From Saccoglossus kowalevskii (Eukaryota; Hemichordata; Enteropneusta; Harrimaniidae), in contig NW_003118930.1 in assembly GCF_000003605.2 (NCBI RefSeq), forward strand, positions 693,739 to 726,265: a DNA stretch of 32,527 nt, written 5' to 3'. The notes under the pieces were generated by a model, which was not told the DNA's origin, ran no database searches, and worked only from the letters and a program-made list of their open reading frames with translations. Position numbers and translations under genes: made by a program. Of the stretch, positions 21,268 through 32,527 are shown one piece after another; positions within the stretch are counted from its first letter, which is position 1, and every line of letters begins with the position of its first letter.

Positions 21268-21281
21268 CCACTAGATGGCGC
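21268..21281 (+). promoter_or_regulatory. Full-length CTCF-like motif CCACTAGATGGCGC
   Basis: All 14 positions fit the consensus CCASYAGRKGGCRS. It lies about 450 bp from the opposite-strand core at 20814, pointing away from it. Similar words also occur inside invertebrate transposons, so binding is not established. Confidence 0.4.
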
Positions 21282-21525
21282 TGTCAGTCTACCACTCATT
21301 GCATTGTCGATGTATAATGCCATAGAGTGTTAGTGTTAAGCTGAGACATGCTATTTATTGTTTCTTTTATTTATTTGCTATTTCATTCAATCGTTCATCT
21401 TATGTGTACTTGTACTTCATTTGCAAAGTTTGGTTGTAATGAGTTATACTAGAAGAAAATAAATTGTCATCAATCGTTACGGAAATTTGTTTCATTATTG
21501 TGAGGAGAATACATTGACGACATAG

Positions 21526-21963
21526 NNNNNNNNNNNNNNNNNNNNNNNNNNNNNNNNNNNNNNNNNNNNNNNNNNNNNNNNNNNNNNNNNNNNNNNNNNN
21601 NNNNNNNNNNNNNNNNNNNNNNNNNNNNNNNNNNNNNNNNNNNNNNNNNNNNNNNNNNNNNNNNNNNNNNNNNNNNNNNNNNNNNNNNNNNNNNNNNNNN
21701 NNNNNNNNNNNNNNNNNNNNNNNNNNNNNNNNNNNNNNNNNNNNNNNNNNNNNNNNNNNNNNNNNNNNNNNNNNNNNNNNNNNNNNNNNNNNNNNNNNNN
21801 NNNNNNNNNNNNNNNNNNNNNNNNNNNNNNNNNNNNNNNNNNNNNNNNNNNNNNNNNNNNNNNNNNNNNNNNNNNNNNNNNNNNNNNNNNNNNNNNNNNN
21901 NNNNNNNNNNNNNNNNNNNNNNNNNNNNNNNNNNNNNNNNNNNNNNNNNNNNNNNNNNNNNNN
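21526..21963. other. Assembly gap (438 N)
   Basis: A run of 438 N separates two scaffolded contigs. A long minus-strand frame that seems to cross it is an artefact of unknown bases. Confidence 1.
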
Positions 21964-22430
21964 TTCTTCCTATACTTGAGAGATGAGGGATCGTCATCGG
22001 TAACACATCAAGCCTGTGATTAAGCAAGCATTTCACTTCCCATTTAGATGTATATCTAGTAACAGTGCTCGTATGTGTTTTGGACTAACATCTGGGAATG
22101 GTTGTGTATGTATGCGTTAGCTTTGAAATTCCCATCACAGCTATTAAAATACTCATTAAAAAACATGAAACACTCGCCTTTACGCTGTCGTTTTCAAACG
22201 TTTAATACTTTACGTATACAGAAATGTCATGGTGTTATATTTCAAAAGTATTATATCTCTTTTAACTTACAAATTCAATCAAACCGCTCATAGGCAGATG
22301 ATTTTCGCCAACCACAAGCGAAGTGCCGTATAGTTGTATGTTTTTATTTTAATTTATTTTATATTAATCTATATATCGTGTTTAGATAACACACATCGAC
22401 ATTTCAAACAAATAATACATATTGTTATTC

Positions 22431-22433
<3 letters not shown>

Positions 22434-22468
<35 letters not shown>
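22434..22468. repeat. (AT)n microsatellite
   Basis: A perfect AT dinucleotide run of 35 bp. Confidence 0.95.
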
Positions 22469-22470
<2 letters not shown>

Positions 22471-25400
22471 AGACGACCTTTACAATAATATGTGAATGTT
22501 TTGCCCCTTACTGTCGCAAATTATTCAATATTTGATACACATCTCGTATGACTAAGATAGCAAGCAATATCTAGTTTGAAATTTTGCCGTTGTGTTTTCA
22601 CTGTTCTTTTAACACGTAGGTTAATGTCAAATTTATAAATTTGCTATTTACTGTCCATATATATCTATAGGAGAAGGATAAATTATAGTATTACATCATG
22701 GGGCAGTATTTAATAAATAGTCAACGCGAACATGAGTTATGTTTTGGGAATCCCAACGATGTGTATCAACCGGGAGTAAACAATTACTCCAAGTATCTTT
22801 TATTGTAATTTTGCATTTATCCCGCAGTTTAATAGCGGGTAGTCTACCTGTTTGCATGAAAACAATTGCATAGTTATATAATGATGACATCCTCATACAC
22901 ATTACATCAACATTTAATTGTCAAAGCCGGGCGATATAATGACAGATACAGTAAATAATCAATTAGTAATATATGTGTAGAGTACAGTAACATTTGAGTC
23001 GGGAACGCTTACTGCTTTCTTTTGACGCGCAATGAACAGCCATGTCGCGTTAGAGCGTATGTTTGTGCATTGTCGGCATGGTAATACTTTACTTGTGACA
23101 TAATTTGTAATTCTCTGAAAGTGTTACGGACATTTACATGCATGGTTCGCCTCAATGATACTAACTTGAATTACCGTAAGTGATATATAATTCTTAATAT
23201 CATCTTAGTGTCATTGTATATGCAAAATCAAGGAAACGTGCTTACGCATGTATACGACCAGTTTATATTTTCACTGTGTTTATTTCACGCCATTACCCAA
23301 GTATTGTATGTCAGTACATTGTAACAATGCCGATACTTGATTATTATTTAAACTTTGTATACGTATTAGCAACATTTCGAAAACATCCATCGTTGATTTG
23401 ATTTTAAACTGTTCAACTAAAGTGGCGCCTGGTTAATGGTTATTTTTATCCGGATGATTTGTATATGGATCGACCAGTTACAAATTCATGTGGATTTTGC
23501 AATCTCAGAGATCGTCACAGTAACTGAACGCTTATAAACGTGTCACCAGACGGCGTTTCGTCGGTAAAAATTGCTATACAGTTGACAGTTACATATAGAT
23601 TTGAGTGCTGTGTAAACATTAGTATACCCACTAAACACACATTGCTCACGTATTTCATCGATCATTACGGTATTGTAATTACCAAATGTCCGCTTAACGT
23701 GTCTATCCAGAAATAGTTACAAAAGGCTACTATCGGACATTCACCAAGCACTAATAACATATTACATTCGATTCAAATACGTCTCATAGCCGCATACTCA
23801 ACTACAACGTTCATCGTAGTAAGGAATTCGAGAACTGGACGGCGTGTCATAAAACTAGCTGTATATATATATGTTTTTCTTCAAAAATCAACGAAATTAA
23901 GGTTTGTGTTAAGCCAGCAGTCATTTGGCTTCGTATTGAAATAATTATATCAACGTAGCTAAATAGGGTAGACCAAAACTATGGATTGAGTGTTGTTTGA
24001 TCAACATTAATAAATTCACATTGGATAATATATAATAATACTATTCACCTTTCACCAGTAGCGAATAATTTGAAATTTTCTGTCTGATATTTAGACGTTA
24101 ACGCCAAGTAAGACTAGAACACACGAAGAGCGTTATGGAAATCAAAATCCAAAATATCATTATAAGACGGAGGTCAGAAAGTGATAGAGACATCAACGGA
24201 ACAATCTTCTATCTCACTTACTTTTCGATTAACAGTTACAGTTTATTGACAACTGCCGAATACATGAGAAGTTGATATGTGCGTGATGTGTGTTTTAATG
24301 GTAAATTGATTAGATGTGATCGTGTAACTGGCTGTCATGGGTTACTGTAATATGTACTGCTACACTATATTGTCATCAATTCCGAAGATTATTATTCTAC
24401 TTTACACAATAAAACTAGTCCGTGGGTTTTATTTATTTTTTGTTTAAATTTTGAATAAAGGTCTTTATTTTATTGATATATTGACATGTTCTAACAGCAA
24501 AGTCATTCTCGGGTACAAATTACAGCAGCCAAACCACATACATGATAACAAAGATAGATAATACAATTACTTATACACTATAGTAGCAGTGAAATTGTGC
24601 AAATCACTCCTTCAGTCGAGTCTTCATTTAAATGAAAAATACAATATTACTATAACCATATCTACTCCATGATATAAACAGCAACATAACCTCTGCCTCT
24701 CAAAAAATGGAAAAATTTCCACAGTTCCCAGTGGCAACCATCTTCTGGGTTACGTAATAGCCGTAGAGATTTAGTAGTGTAAGTGTATTCATGTAGATCT
24801 TTTGTCTATTTATCTTAGAAGATGCGTTATAAGCAAAACCATGATTTTGGTGTTGGTTCTTTTGAAAATGACGTCATTCAGATAGTCCATCCCAATTTGG
24901 TATTGGTTACAACCATTTTCCATCTCCATAGAAATCCTAGGATCAAAATAAAACGATTGCCATTCTGTCCCATGGGGTGCATGCGGCATATCGGACCCAT
25001 TGGCTATAATTTAATAGTAATTAGAAAACATGAAACTCACCTGTTAACCTGCGGGACAAAAACTAGTAAATCACTCACAAAAGTATCATAATATATGCAG
25101 ATATTAACACATTTGGATAGGAAGGCATTAAACGACTTTAATCGTTCATGAAAGATGTATTATTTTATATTTGAAAATAAAAAATCAATTATGGGAATCT
25201 AATCTACACCAATCATTTGCAGTAGAGCTCTGCTTAAGTGTGTCTCTTTAAATGCACGTCACACTAAACTGTATGTAAAATAGCTTATCTGCATATGGAG
25301 ATGATTCACAAGATAGTGTGTTATCAGATACGTAAATGATCTATTGGGATATTGTTACCGAATGGCCGCTGTAATATATCTTACGGAAATGGCCGCCGTA

Positions 25401-28400
25401 ATCTCGTTGAGAGCGAATCAGTACAAATCACATGACCTTTATTTGCCCGTCAAATAATATTCAACTCTCTCCCAGAATTGTACCCACTGTTCCAAATACA
25501 ATGATTACATCGGTTAAAAAGTTGACAGTATTTGAAAGAAAGTTTAATCAATATATATAGCGTACTAAATGTACACATTGACATCACATAAACATCCTAT
25601 CACAGCGTGTAATGTGTTTTCATCATGAAAACACTGAACAACTATGGTAATCGTGAATTATTTCACAATGTTAGAATATGATGTATTGTTCGACAAATAG
25701 CCTTGACGTATACACAGAATATAGAATAAGAAAAAAGTACACTGTATCGAGCTTAATTGCAAAGCGGACTATATATGTTTAAATATGTATGTTTTATTTC
25801 TTATTTAATATTAATTATTTTCCTATTTCGAAGATGAGCAGGTGTTCAATAGTGTATGAGGTTGCATTATTTTAGAGATAATATCGGCCATGTTTAAATT
25901 AATTTGACACTATGAATAAGAAAACCAATAATCATACTATTACATTCGGTCGAATGCATGCAATTGTGTGATACATTAGATTAATTATTGCATTTATTAA
26001 ATACGATACAATTGTAACAAATGATTACCATTGTTTGCCGACATGTGTTCAAATTGGAGTGTGCTTTTGATAATGTTTTCTAGTGACATAATATATACTT
26101 AGTCAGAATTAATATTGCCATTTCCCTTCATCTTTTCCCATGACACCAAGGAACGCATGATGATTATCACATTGTTAATCTACGGGACCTTATATATGTA
26201 GAATAGTTTAGGTTTAGTTAATAATGGTGACACTATAAATATGAAATGCTTTGCCATTCACTCTCAATCTACATCGCTAAATGTTAAACCAACTTCAGCT
26301 AGCTATTCCTGTAGTTGAATTGCAGCATTTGAATCTCAGCCCAATCTGCAAATGCCTGTGGGATAATATAATTGGTTAATTTGAAAGCAAATATAGTTGA
26401 AATTAGCATTATTCAATAACTGCAAATCCGTATACAACGTCTGATAATTGTTTAAGATTAACAGTATTCAAAGAGCATTTATTATTAAGTAAGACATGAT
26501 GTAAGTCATATATATGCCATATCTCACGTGGACATCGTCCACCATGTGCGGCTTGAACAGAGAATATTTAAAAGTGCAGACACTCAAATCCTGTACTCCC
26601 AATATGAAAATTACCATAATCTTTAGCATGATCACTATTCACTCTTTAACTTGATTTGTTTACATCAAACGTAAATCACTAATGAACTACTCGAATGAAG
26701 AAGAACGGTAGTATTTTATAAGACCGTTGGTAATTATTATTGTGAATCAAATATGAGACAAAATAAACATTTAATTTGCTAACAAATGGACGTTCATTCG
26801 TTAAACATTGTTTGTCCTTAGTCTGGTACAATTTATCTGATTTCTGCTTTCCGTTGTCTGAAGGTGACTGTGGCATAGATTAAATTGATATGTACAATGT
26901 TAGTTAGTTGTGTCAATCAACGCGCCCACAAAACAGAGTTATTTAATACCCTAAGTCTCTACGTATTACTACGCACGTAAATACCATGTCGTTGTTCCGT
27001 ACTGGTGCACCCGTAATTAATTACATCTATAATACGTATTGACTATTACAGTTTCATAATATCAGCATGGTTGAAGCATATGAATATAATAGGCTAATTA
27101 AGATCGACTCGATTCCCCGTGAAGTGTTATTAATGTCACTTCAGGTGTATTTCCTTTTCGAATTTAATATATAGTGGCAGTAATCGAAGTAATTATATAG
27201 ATGATGTTTTTTTGACATCATCTTCAAATGATGCAGAAACATAAACTGCTGTGTTCTCACGTGATAATAATTTTAATTTCACGGATTTTCATGGATGTAG
27301 GCGCTTGGGGATGCGTCTAAAAATTAATGACTAATCGAATAATTCTTCTCCAATTATACCATATAATTATTTGGTAGTTAAAACTTGTGACCCGTACATA
27401 TATATACATCCTACGACCCACTCACCTCGCTCTATTGCACATTATTAATGGTAACGCAAACGACTAGTTTGTTTTAGTTGTAAACTGCCATATGACTATT
27501 GATTTTGCCTTTTGTTCCCTTCAGTTAGTTGCTTCAAAAATCTAAGAGCATTTGAATTGACAGGGAGAAAATACGATCGCGCCGACGCCGGCGAACTGTG
27601 TTCGAAACAGGAAGTATCAAGGATTATTATATACGCAATCTGGTTTTAAAAAATATTTCATTCAGCCAAGTGTCCTTCACCACTTCCTCACATGACACAA
27701 TTCTGTGCACATTGCGTTTTTCTCATCACAGTTTTAACACGCTCAATAGGTGACTTTCCGGTTTTCGCAATAAGGCAGCATTGTCAAAATAAAAACCGTG
27801 CATGTTATAATCGTTTGCAGTGGACTGTGATAATTGCTAAGCAGCATGCACATGTATTTTTTGTAATGGACGGTAGACCTACGTCTGTATAATTCTGATC
27901 ATTAATGTGGCTCAGATCAACAAAAAAAAAAGACAAACCAAGTCACTGGTGAATATTTTTTTCTAGTATGTATATGGTATGTTGATGATTTGCTAAGTCG
28001 AGACACGCAATTAGAAATTGTCACATTAATCCATCAGATAGTAAATTATGACTCAATTTAGGACTTAGCAATAGCTTTATTTTCTGTTTATCTTTCAGCA
28101 AGGTGGGCGTGGCTGTTAAAATGTCTATGAACTGTTGATGCACTAATATTTGGAATAAGCGTCCGTTAGTAAGTATTATTGACTCAGATATCCGGAAAAA
28201 CACATTTAGTCTGGTAACAAATTTACAAGTCCTCGTTTGACAGGAACTTTATCCGTATGCTGGTACACTTTAATCTTGTTGTTTCTGTTTTTTGAATACC
28301 CCGGATGTAAAATACATGACCTAGACAAGTACAATTTTAGTCGTGTCAATCGATGCCTTGTACAACTCAGTGGCAATAAATTGTTGATAAAGTGTATTCA

Positions 28401-30242
28401 AAAACTATTAAACATGTTACAAGTATTGCATTGGATACATGTGAATTTCCTCTCCTGATTTAACTATGTAATGTTACAGTAATGTACTTGTCAATTGTTA
28501 TTTCGTCTCTTGAGGGTTGCGTTGTTATTCATTTTGTTCATGTTCTTGAACACGACTTTTCTTAATGAATCTATAACTGGGTATGTTATTTCAACTTTTC
28601 ATGTCTTTGCGTTCATAATGTGCGGTTAAATCCTACCTTATTTACATGATATATTTGCGAACTAAACTGGCAAAGTAAGATGAAATATGCAAGATTACTG
28701 GTTGTTGAAATGACATTAATGAACATTGGATTTGGGGAATGTTTGGGTTAACTACTGTGTATTGCAACTGTGGCGATTTTATTGTATTATTAATTCAATT
28801 TTGGTGACAAAAAAGAGTCTAAGAGTCTACAGCTTAATGTACTGTTGTCTACACACACTAAATAAGCAGATGGAATAACGTAACACGTTGAGCGACTGTA
28901 ATAACTATAATTGTCACGTGTTCAACTTCTTTATGTTAAGAAGAAGCATCACCGGCGCGTTGTATATCTCATATTTGCCCCAAATGCAGTAATGTAATAC
29001 AACATTGTGATACCATATATGCAGTAATGGGCCAGTTGAAACATATCTAACTTCTTGATGTAAAATGAATAATAAAAATATAATAATTCATGGTGAAATA
29101 TAACAACGTGTACCGTTTATATGGATTGTGCTGATTGTGACGGTAAATATTTTGATCATTTTAAACTTTTATCAATAAAGTATTTCAGCGATTCACATGA
29201 CATTATTAAATGCCATACATGATATGCTTAGAAAATACACGTTTTAACAGTTAGCCCATGAGGCACCCATACAAATGTTCTACAAGATAGACACCATTAT
29301 TTCCTATTTTCCCCGTTTTGCTTATAACTACAGTTCAATCTTTATTCGCTCCTGTGTACTTTTGCTCTTTGTCCTTAATGTTACCTTTAAACGTGGGATT
29401 GTTTTATATTAGTTTAATTCCCAACTGCATTTCAAATGATTGAAATGTTACACGTGGATGAGAATCATAACACACGTTTGGTCTAATACGAAATTGCAAT
29501 CAAAGTAAAGTGTTACATGTGGGATTTCTCACTCACAAAAGTATTTAATTATATGCCCACGGGATTCAACTATGCCAAGTAGGAGTTAGTGTATGTAACA
29601 TTCATGTACCAGCTAGGAAGCAAGTATTGAACTGCGTATGGATGGTTAACGATCACAGAAACGTAAGGCGGGAGGATATGATGTTTAACGATGTTACATC
29701 TTTAGAGAAATATAGAGCGAAGTACGACAAGTAATTCTAATATGACGACTCAATATCGCTGTATATTGATGTAAATATGCACTTTTCGCTGAATATAGAG
29801 ATCCCATCACGTCTACATCAATTCCACACAATTATGGACCTGATGAAAAAATAAACTTCTCATACTGTCAATTAATTTAATTTAATTCATATTGTCAAGT
29901 CATGATCACAATAATAATATATGTATTATGTTATCCTAATACCGATTAACTTTACTAAATATCTGTATTGCATATTTGTTATCATGACCCTGCAGGGCGT
30001 TGCAGCATCACGACAGAAATATCCATAGTATTATATGGTATTGTATTTCAAACACCCGCGTTACACATGTATATCACTGTGAAAAGCACATTGTACGAAT
30101 TGAAAATTACCTAGTATAATATTCTCGAATTCATTATTATTAAATTATCCCTCTAGTACGTCGAAAATGAACCAAATGGGGTTACTGGATATTTTTTGTT
30201 ACACTAAGTTCGCAATCCCTTCACGTTATTACGAGTTGGGCC

Positions 30243-30254
30243 GGGGGGGGGGGG
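30243..30254. repeat. Poly-G tract (G12)
   Basis: Twelve consecutive G in otherwise AT-rich DNA. The length may be unreliable in sequencing. Confidence 0.9.
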
Positions 30255-31988
30255 TAAATACACTATAACGTAACGAGAAGCGCGTATGTGTATAGTGACA
30301 TTGAGCATTTGTTGTAGTTGCAATTTTGAATCAAAACACCGCCACTTGACAGTAAAATATTTTCAAAATTTGACGAAAAAGTATACTGTGTCGCGTCAAA
30401 TTTGCATCCCTACCATTATATATGTATGAGCATCATGTCAACCATTTCGATCAAAGTTATTTTTAAATAAAAGGTTTCTTCTCCTGTGTGGGTCTTGTAA
30501 TCTACAGGCCAAATTAGATGAAGGTGTTAATGCTCGGCCCGATATTCTTTCTTTCCCGGATTACGGTTTCTGACATCTTGAGGTTCTGATGATACCAGAA
30601 ATGCAATGCCGACATATGTAAAATACTTTCAATAGTTAATTGATCAAGAGTGACGAGTCGATGTTTTTGATATTTATGTGGGTAATTTCAATGGTTTTGG
30701 TGAGATTTGAATACCTTGTCGCCAATTTTGGCCAACGTAGTTTTGAATTACCAATTGATCATAACCAGCATTGACGTAGGTTTTCTCCATGTTTTCTTGT
30801 AAGGTGAATACAAATGTTCAATATTCGCAAATATATCCCATGCCTTATTATATAATATATCCGCGATTTAAAGTGTCGCTATTTGAACCCATGTTAAATA
30901 CATTTACATAACCTATAATATGTTTGTCCCACGTATAAAGGCATGAAAAATTATAACTCTTTGCGATTATCGTTAAATAAGCATTTCCATCACCTGGGCA
31001 ACCACTAAGCACCACCATTCCATACCAAAAAATATATAACTAACTTGATGAAATAACATCTTCTTTAAACCGCGTTTTCTCCAAAGAGCGCTAAGCTTAA
31101 GATTTCCCAACGTGTAATCGCGCACGATGTCACAATGACTGAGCCTTGGCACCACCTGGCTGGCTAGAGTCGGCAACATAATTTCGAAAAAAGTAAACGC
31201 GTGTTTATGGGTAAAGATTGTCATCTTAATATATCTAGCATTCCCCAGAGAAAAAGAAACAACGATCGAAGACATCACTCAATAGCAGGAATGAAACCAC
31301 CATTAGTACAGATTTGATAGTACAGATTAGAATTAATTTGTGACTCTGAGTACATTTGGGTGTTAAAATGACACAAGAATGAACTCATTTAACAGTGAAC
31401 ATCCGGTATGCGTGCATACAAAGTTGCATTGTTATATTGTATTGTGTTCACCATGAGAAATGAAATTATAAATCGATTGATATCCTGAAGTCACAGAGCA
31501 TTATAGTCTTACTAACTGGTCATGATGTCTAATCACCAAATCAAATTTAGAACGCAATATCTTGAAAATAACAATATCGCTGTGAATGTTGTGAACAATA
31601 TTCACTTCTAGTATTGCTCACATCACCATGACAACACTTAAAGCATTTATCACGACATCAACGATGTCTGCCTCTCCATCAAAAATAATATCAATCAACT
31701 TCGATATTGAACACACGTAGTACTCCATAAAGATTAACGCGTTTGCCTGCCAGAATAGCGTATTTATGCACACTCTCGACGCTTGAAGGTGGCCCTCCGA
31801 AACATAAAATAACAACAGGCATCAATTCAGGGGATATGTGTTTGCCCAACAAATATCTATCTTCAATCTGACCTTAAATCGAACTAACATGGCTGTATTG
31901 AATAACATTTTGTAGTTTTAATATATTTGTATGCATTAATAAAATAAACGGATGGTTGATTGTGAATTTAACATCAAAGGTTTCATAA

Positions 31989-32047
31989 AATCAATACTAA
32001 GTGCGTAACTATGGCTACCACATTATGCATGCCTAGAATATGCATGT
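31989..32047 (+). repeat. 59-bp near-identical dispersed repeat, copy 2
   Basis: This is the second copy of the element at 5836-5894, about 26 kb away in the same orientation, with three mismatches by my count. Confidence 0.6.
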
Positions 32048-32527
32048 ATGCAGTATATACAATGAAAATCCTTCTCTTTGGGTGGCGTAATAGTGGTCGT
32101 ATTTTAAAGTAATCAATTGAGCAAAAATGAACTGCCCAGAGTGTAATTGGAGTTTTATAGTTTCAGGATCGAGTGAAGGTAGTATATTAATACCTTAATT
32201 GTAAAAATCGCAGTATAAATATGTTGTCTATTGAAAATCAAAAAGTGGGATAACATTGTTTGAGGCCGGTTTGTCGCTAGACGATCAGTACCATTTATGC
32301 TGTATTACAAGAAATGTCTCTATCTTTGTCTTGTCGCTTGGTGAATTCGTGCGTACACTTGGTTAATGTACATTTGTAGGTGTATATTCAAACTTTGATA
32401 CATAATATTCTCTAAACTAACCAACTAGTCAGTACATTGTATGTGTCATTTATAAATGACCAATTCTAAAAATTCTAAATACTACTATCATGCAGCATTG
32501 TGGTAAGCTTCGTCAAACTGGTCATAC

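Larger units (their letters stand above)
20010..21525. other. Intergenic stretch without a supported gene
   Basis: AT-rich, with short frames only. The frame at 20769-20969 has no family features. The two CTCF-like motifs are the only items of note. Confidence 0.5.
21964..32527. other. Long AT-rich stretch without a recognised gene
   Basis: I find no exon series, RNA gene or transposon domain here on either strand. Besides the microsatellite, poly-G run and second 59-bp repeat, there is a perfect CRE-type TGACGTCA at 24869-24876, a GC-rich CpG patch (27574-27593), and a short direct repeat of an AATGGCCGC-containing unit near 25352-25400. It may be intergenic or a long intron of a gene extending beyond the window. 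Confidence 0.5.

Noticed and set aside
21470-22036. 188-codon minus-strand open frame
   Set aside because: It runs through 438 N and is open only because the bases are unknown.
25040-25065. Minus-strand GTCCCGCAG, eight bases, then GTGAGT: an apparent 8-nt microexon
   Set aside because: No flanking coding exons to join it to. Strong-looking splice words occur by chance in AT-rich DNA of this length.
24822-25091. 89-codon plus-strand open frame
   Set aside because: No recognised domain, and low-complexity flanks give no exon partners.
30973-31278. 101-codon minus-strand open frame
   Set aside because: No family motif, no splice context and no related copy. It is most likely chance.

Overview
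This is an AT-rich animal genomic window: genes broken by GT-AG introns, a CR1/L2-like LINE, a Crypton-related recombinase relic, and no bacterial-style coding density. A marine invertebrate is likely, and a mollusc or other lophotrochozoan is my best guess. The sequence alone does not settle the phylum.

The main content is a tandem pair of nine-exon genes on the minus strand: gene 1 at 504-4500 and gene 2 at 10732-17440. Each can be assembled to a 303-residue secreted protein with identical exon lengths and intron phases. The protein is a signal peptide followed by one bacterial-type solute-binding protein family 3 domain (type II periplasmic-binding fold, the fold of amino-acid ABC binding proteins and of the glutamate-receptor ligand-binding domain). 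It has no membrane segment after the signal peptide and eight conserved cysteines. The copies differ at about 30 residues with no indel. The duplication takes in introns, the 3' flank with its AATAAA, and roughly 1 kb of upstream DNA: about 195-5440 against about 10422-18390.

Layout: 1-500, 3' flank of gene 1. 504-4500, gene 1. 4500-5440, duplicated upstream DNA including repeat copy A. 5836-5894, a 59-bp repeat found again at 31989-32047. 6150-7395, a decayed LINE on the minus strand. 7396-9940, no recognised gene. 9945-9993, a possible isolated signal-peptide exon of a third paralog. 10422-18390, the second duplication unit with gene 2. Intron 1 of gene 2 is swollen by about 2.9 kb (14080 to about 16970), holding a long hairpin, a broken DUF3504/Crypton-type gene on the plus strand, inverted repeat copy B and a second hairpin. 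18740-19640, a C/T-rich degenerate repeat block. 20814 and 21268, two CTCF-like motifs. 21526-21963, an assembly gap. 21964-32527, AT-rich DNA with simple repeats and no gene I can support.

The two genes probably encode redundant or diverging extracellular small-molecule binding proteins, the likeliest ligand being an amino acid. Both carry a TATCAG-type (GATA-factor-like) motif 113-119 bp upstream of the ATG, and the isolated exon has a perfect palindromic version 89 bp upstream. The most interesting system here is this little-described family of secreted binding proteins with a bacterial fold, expanded in tandem in an animal.
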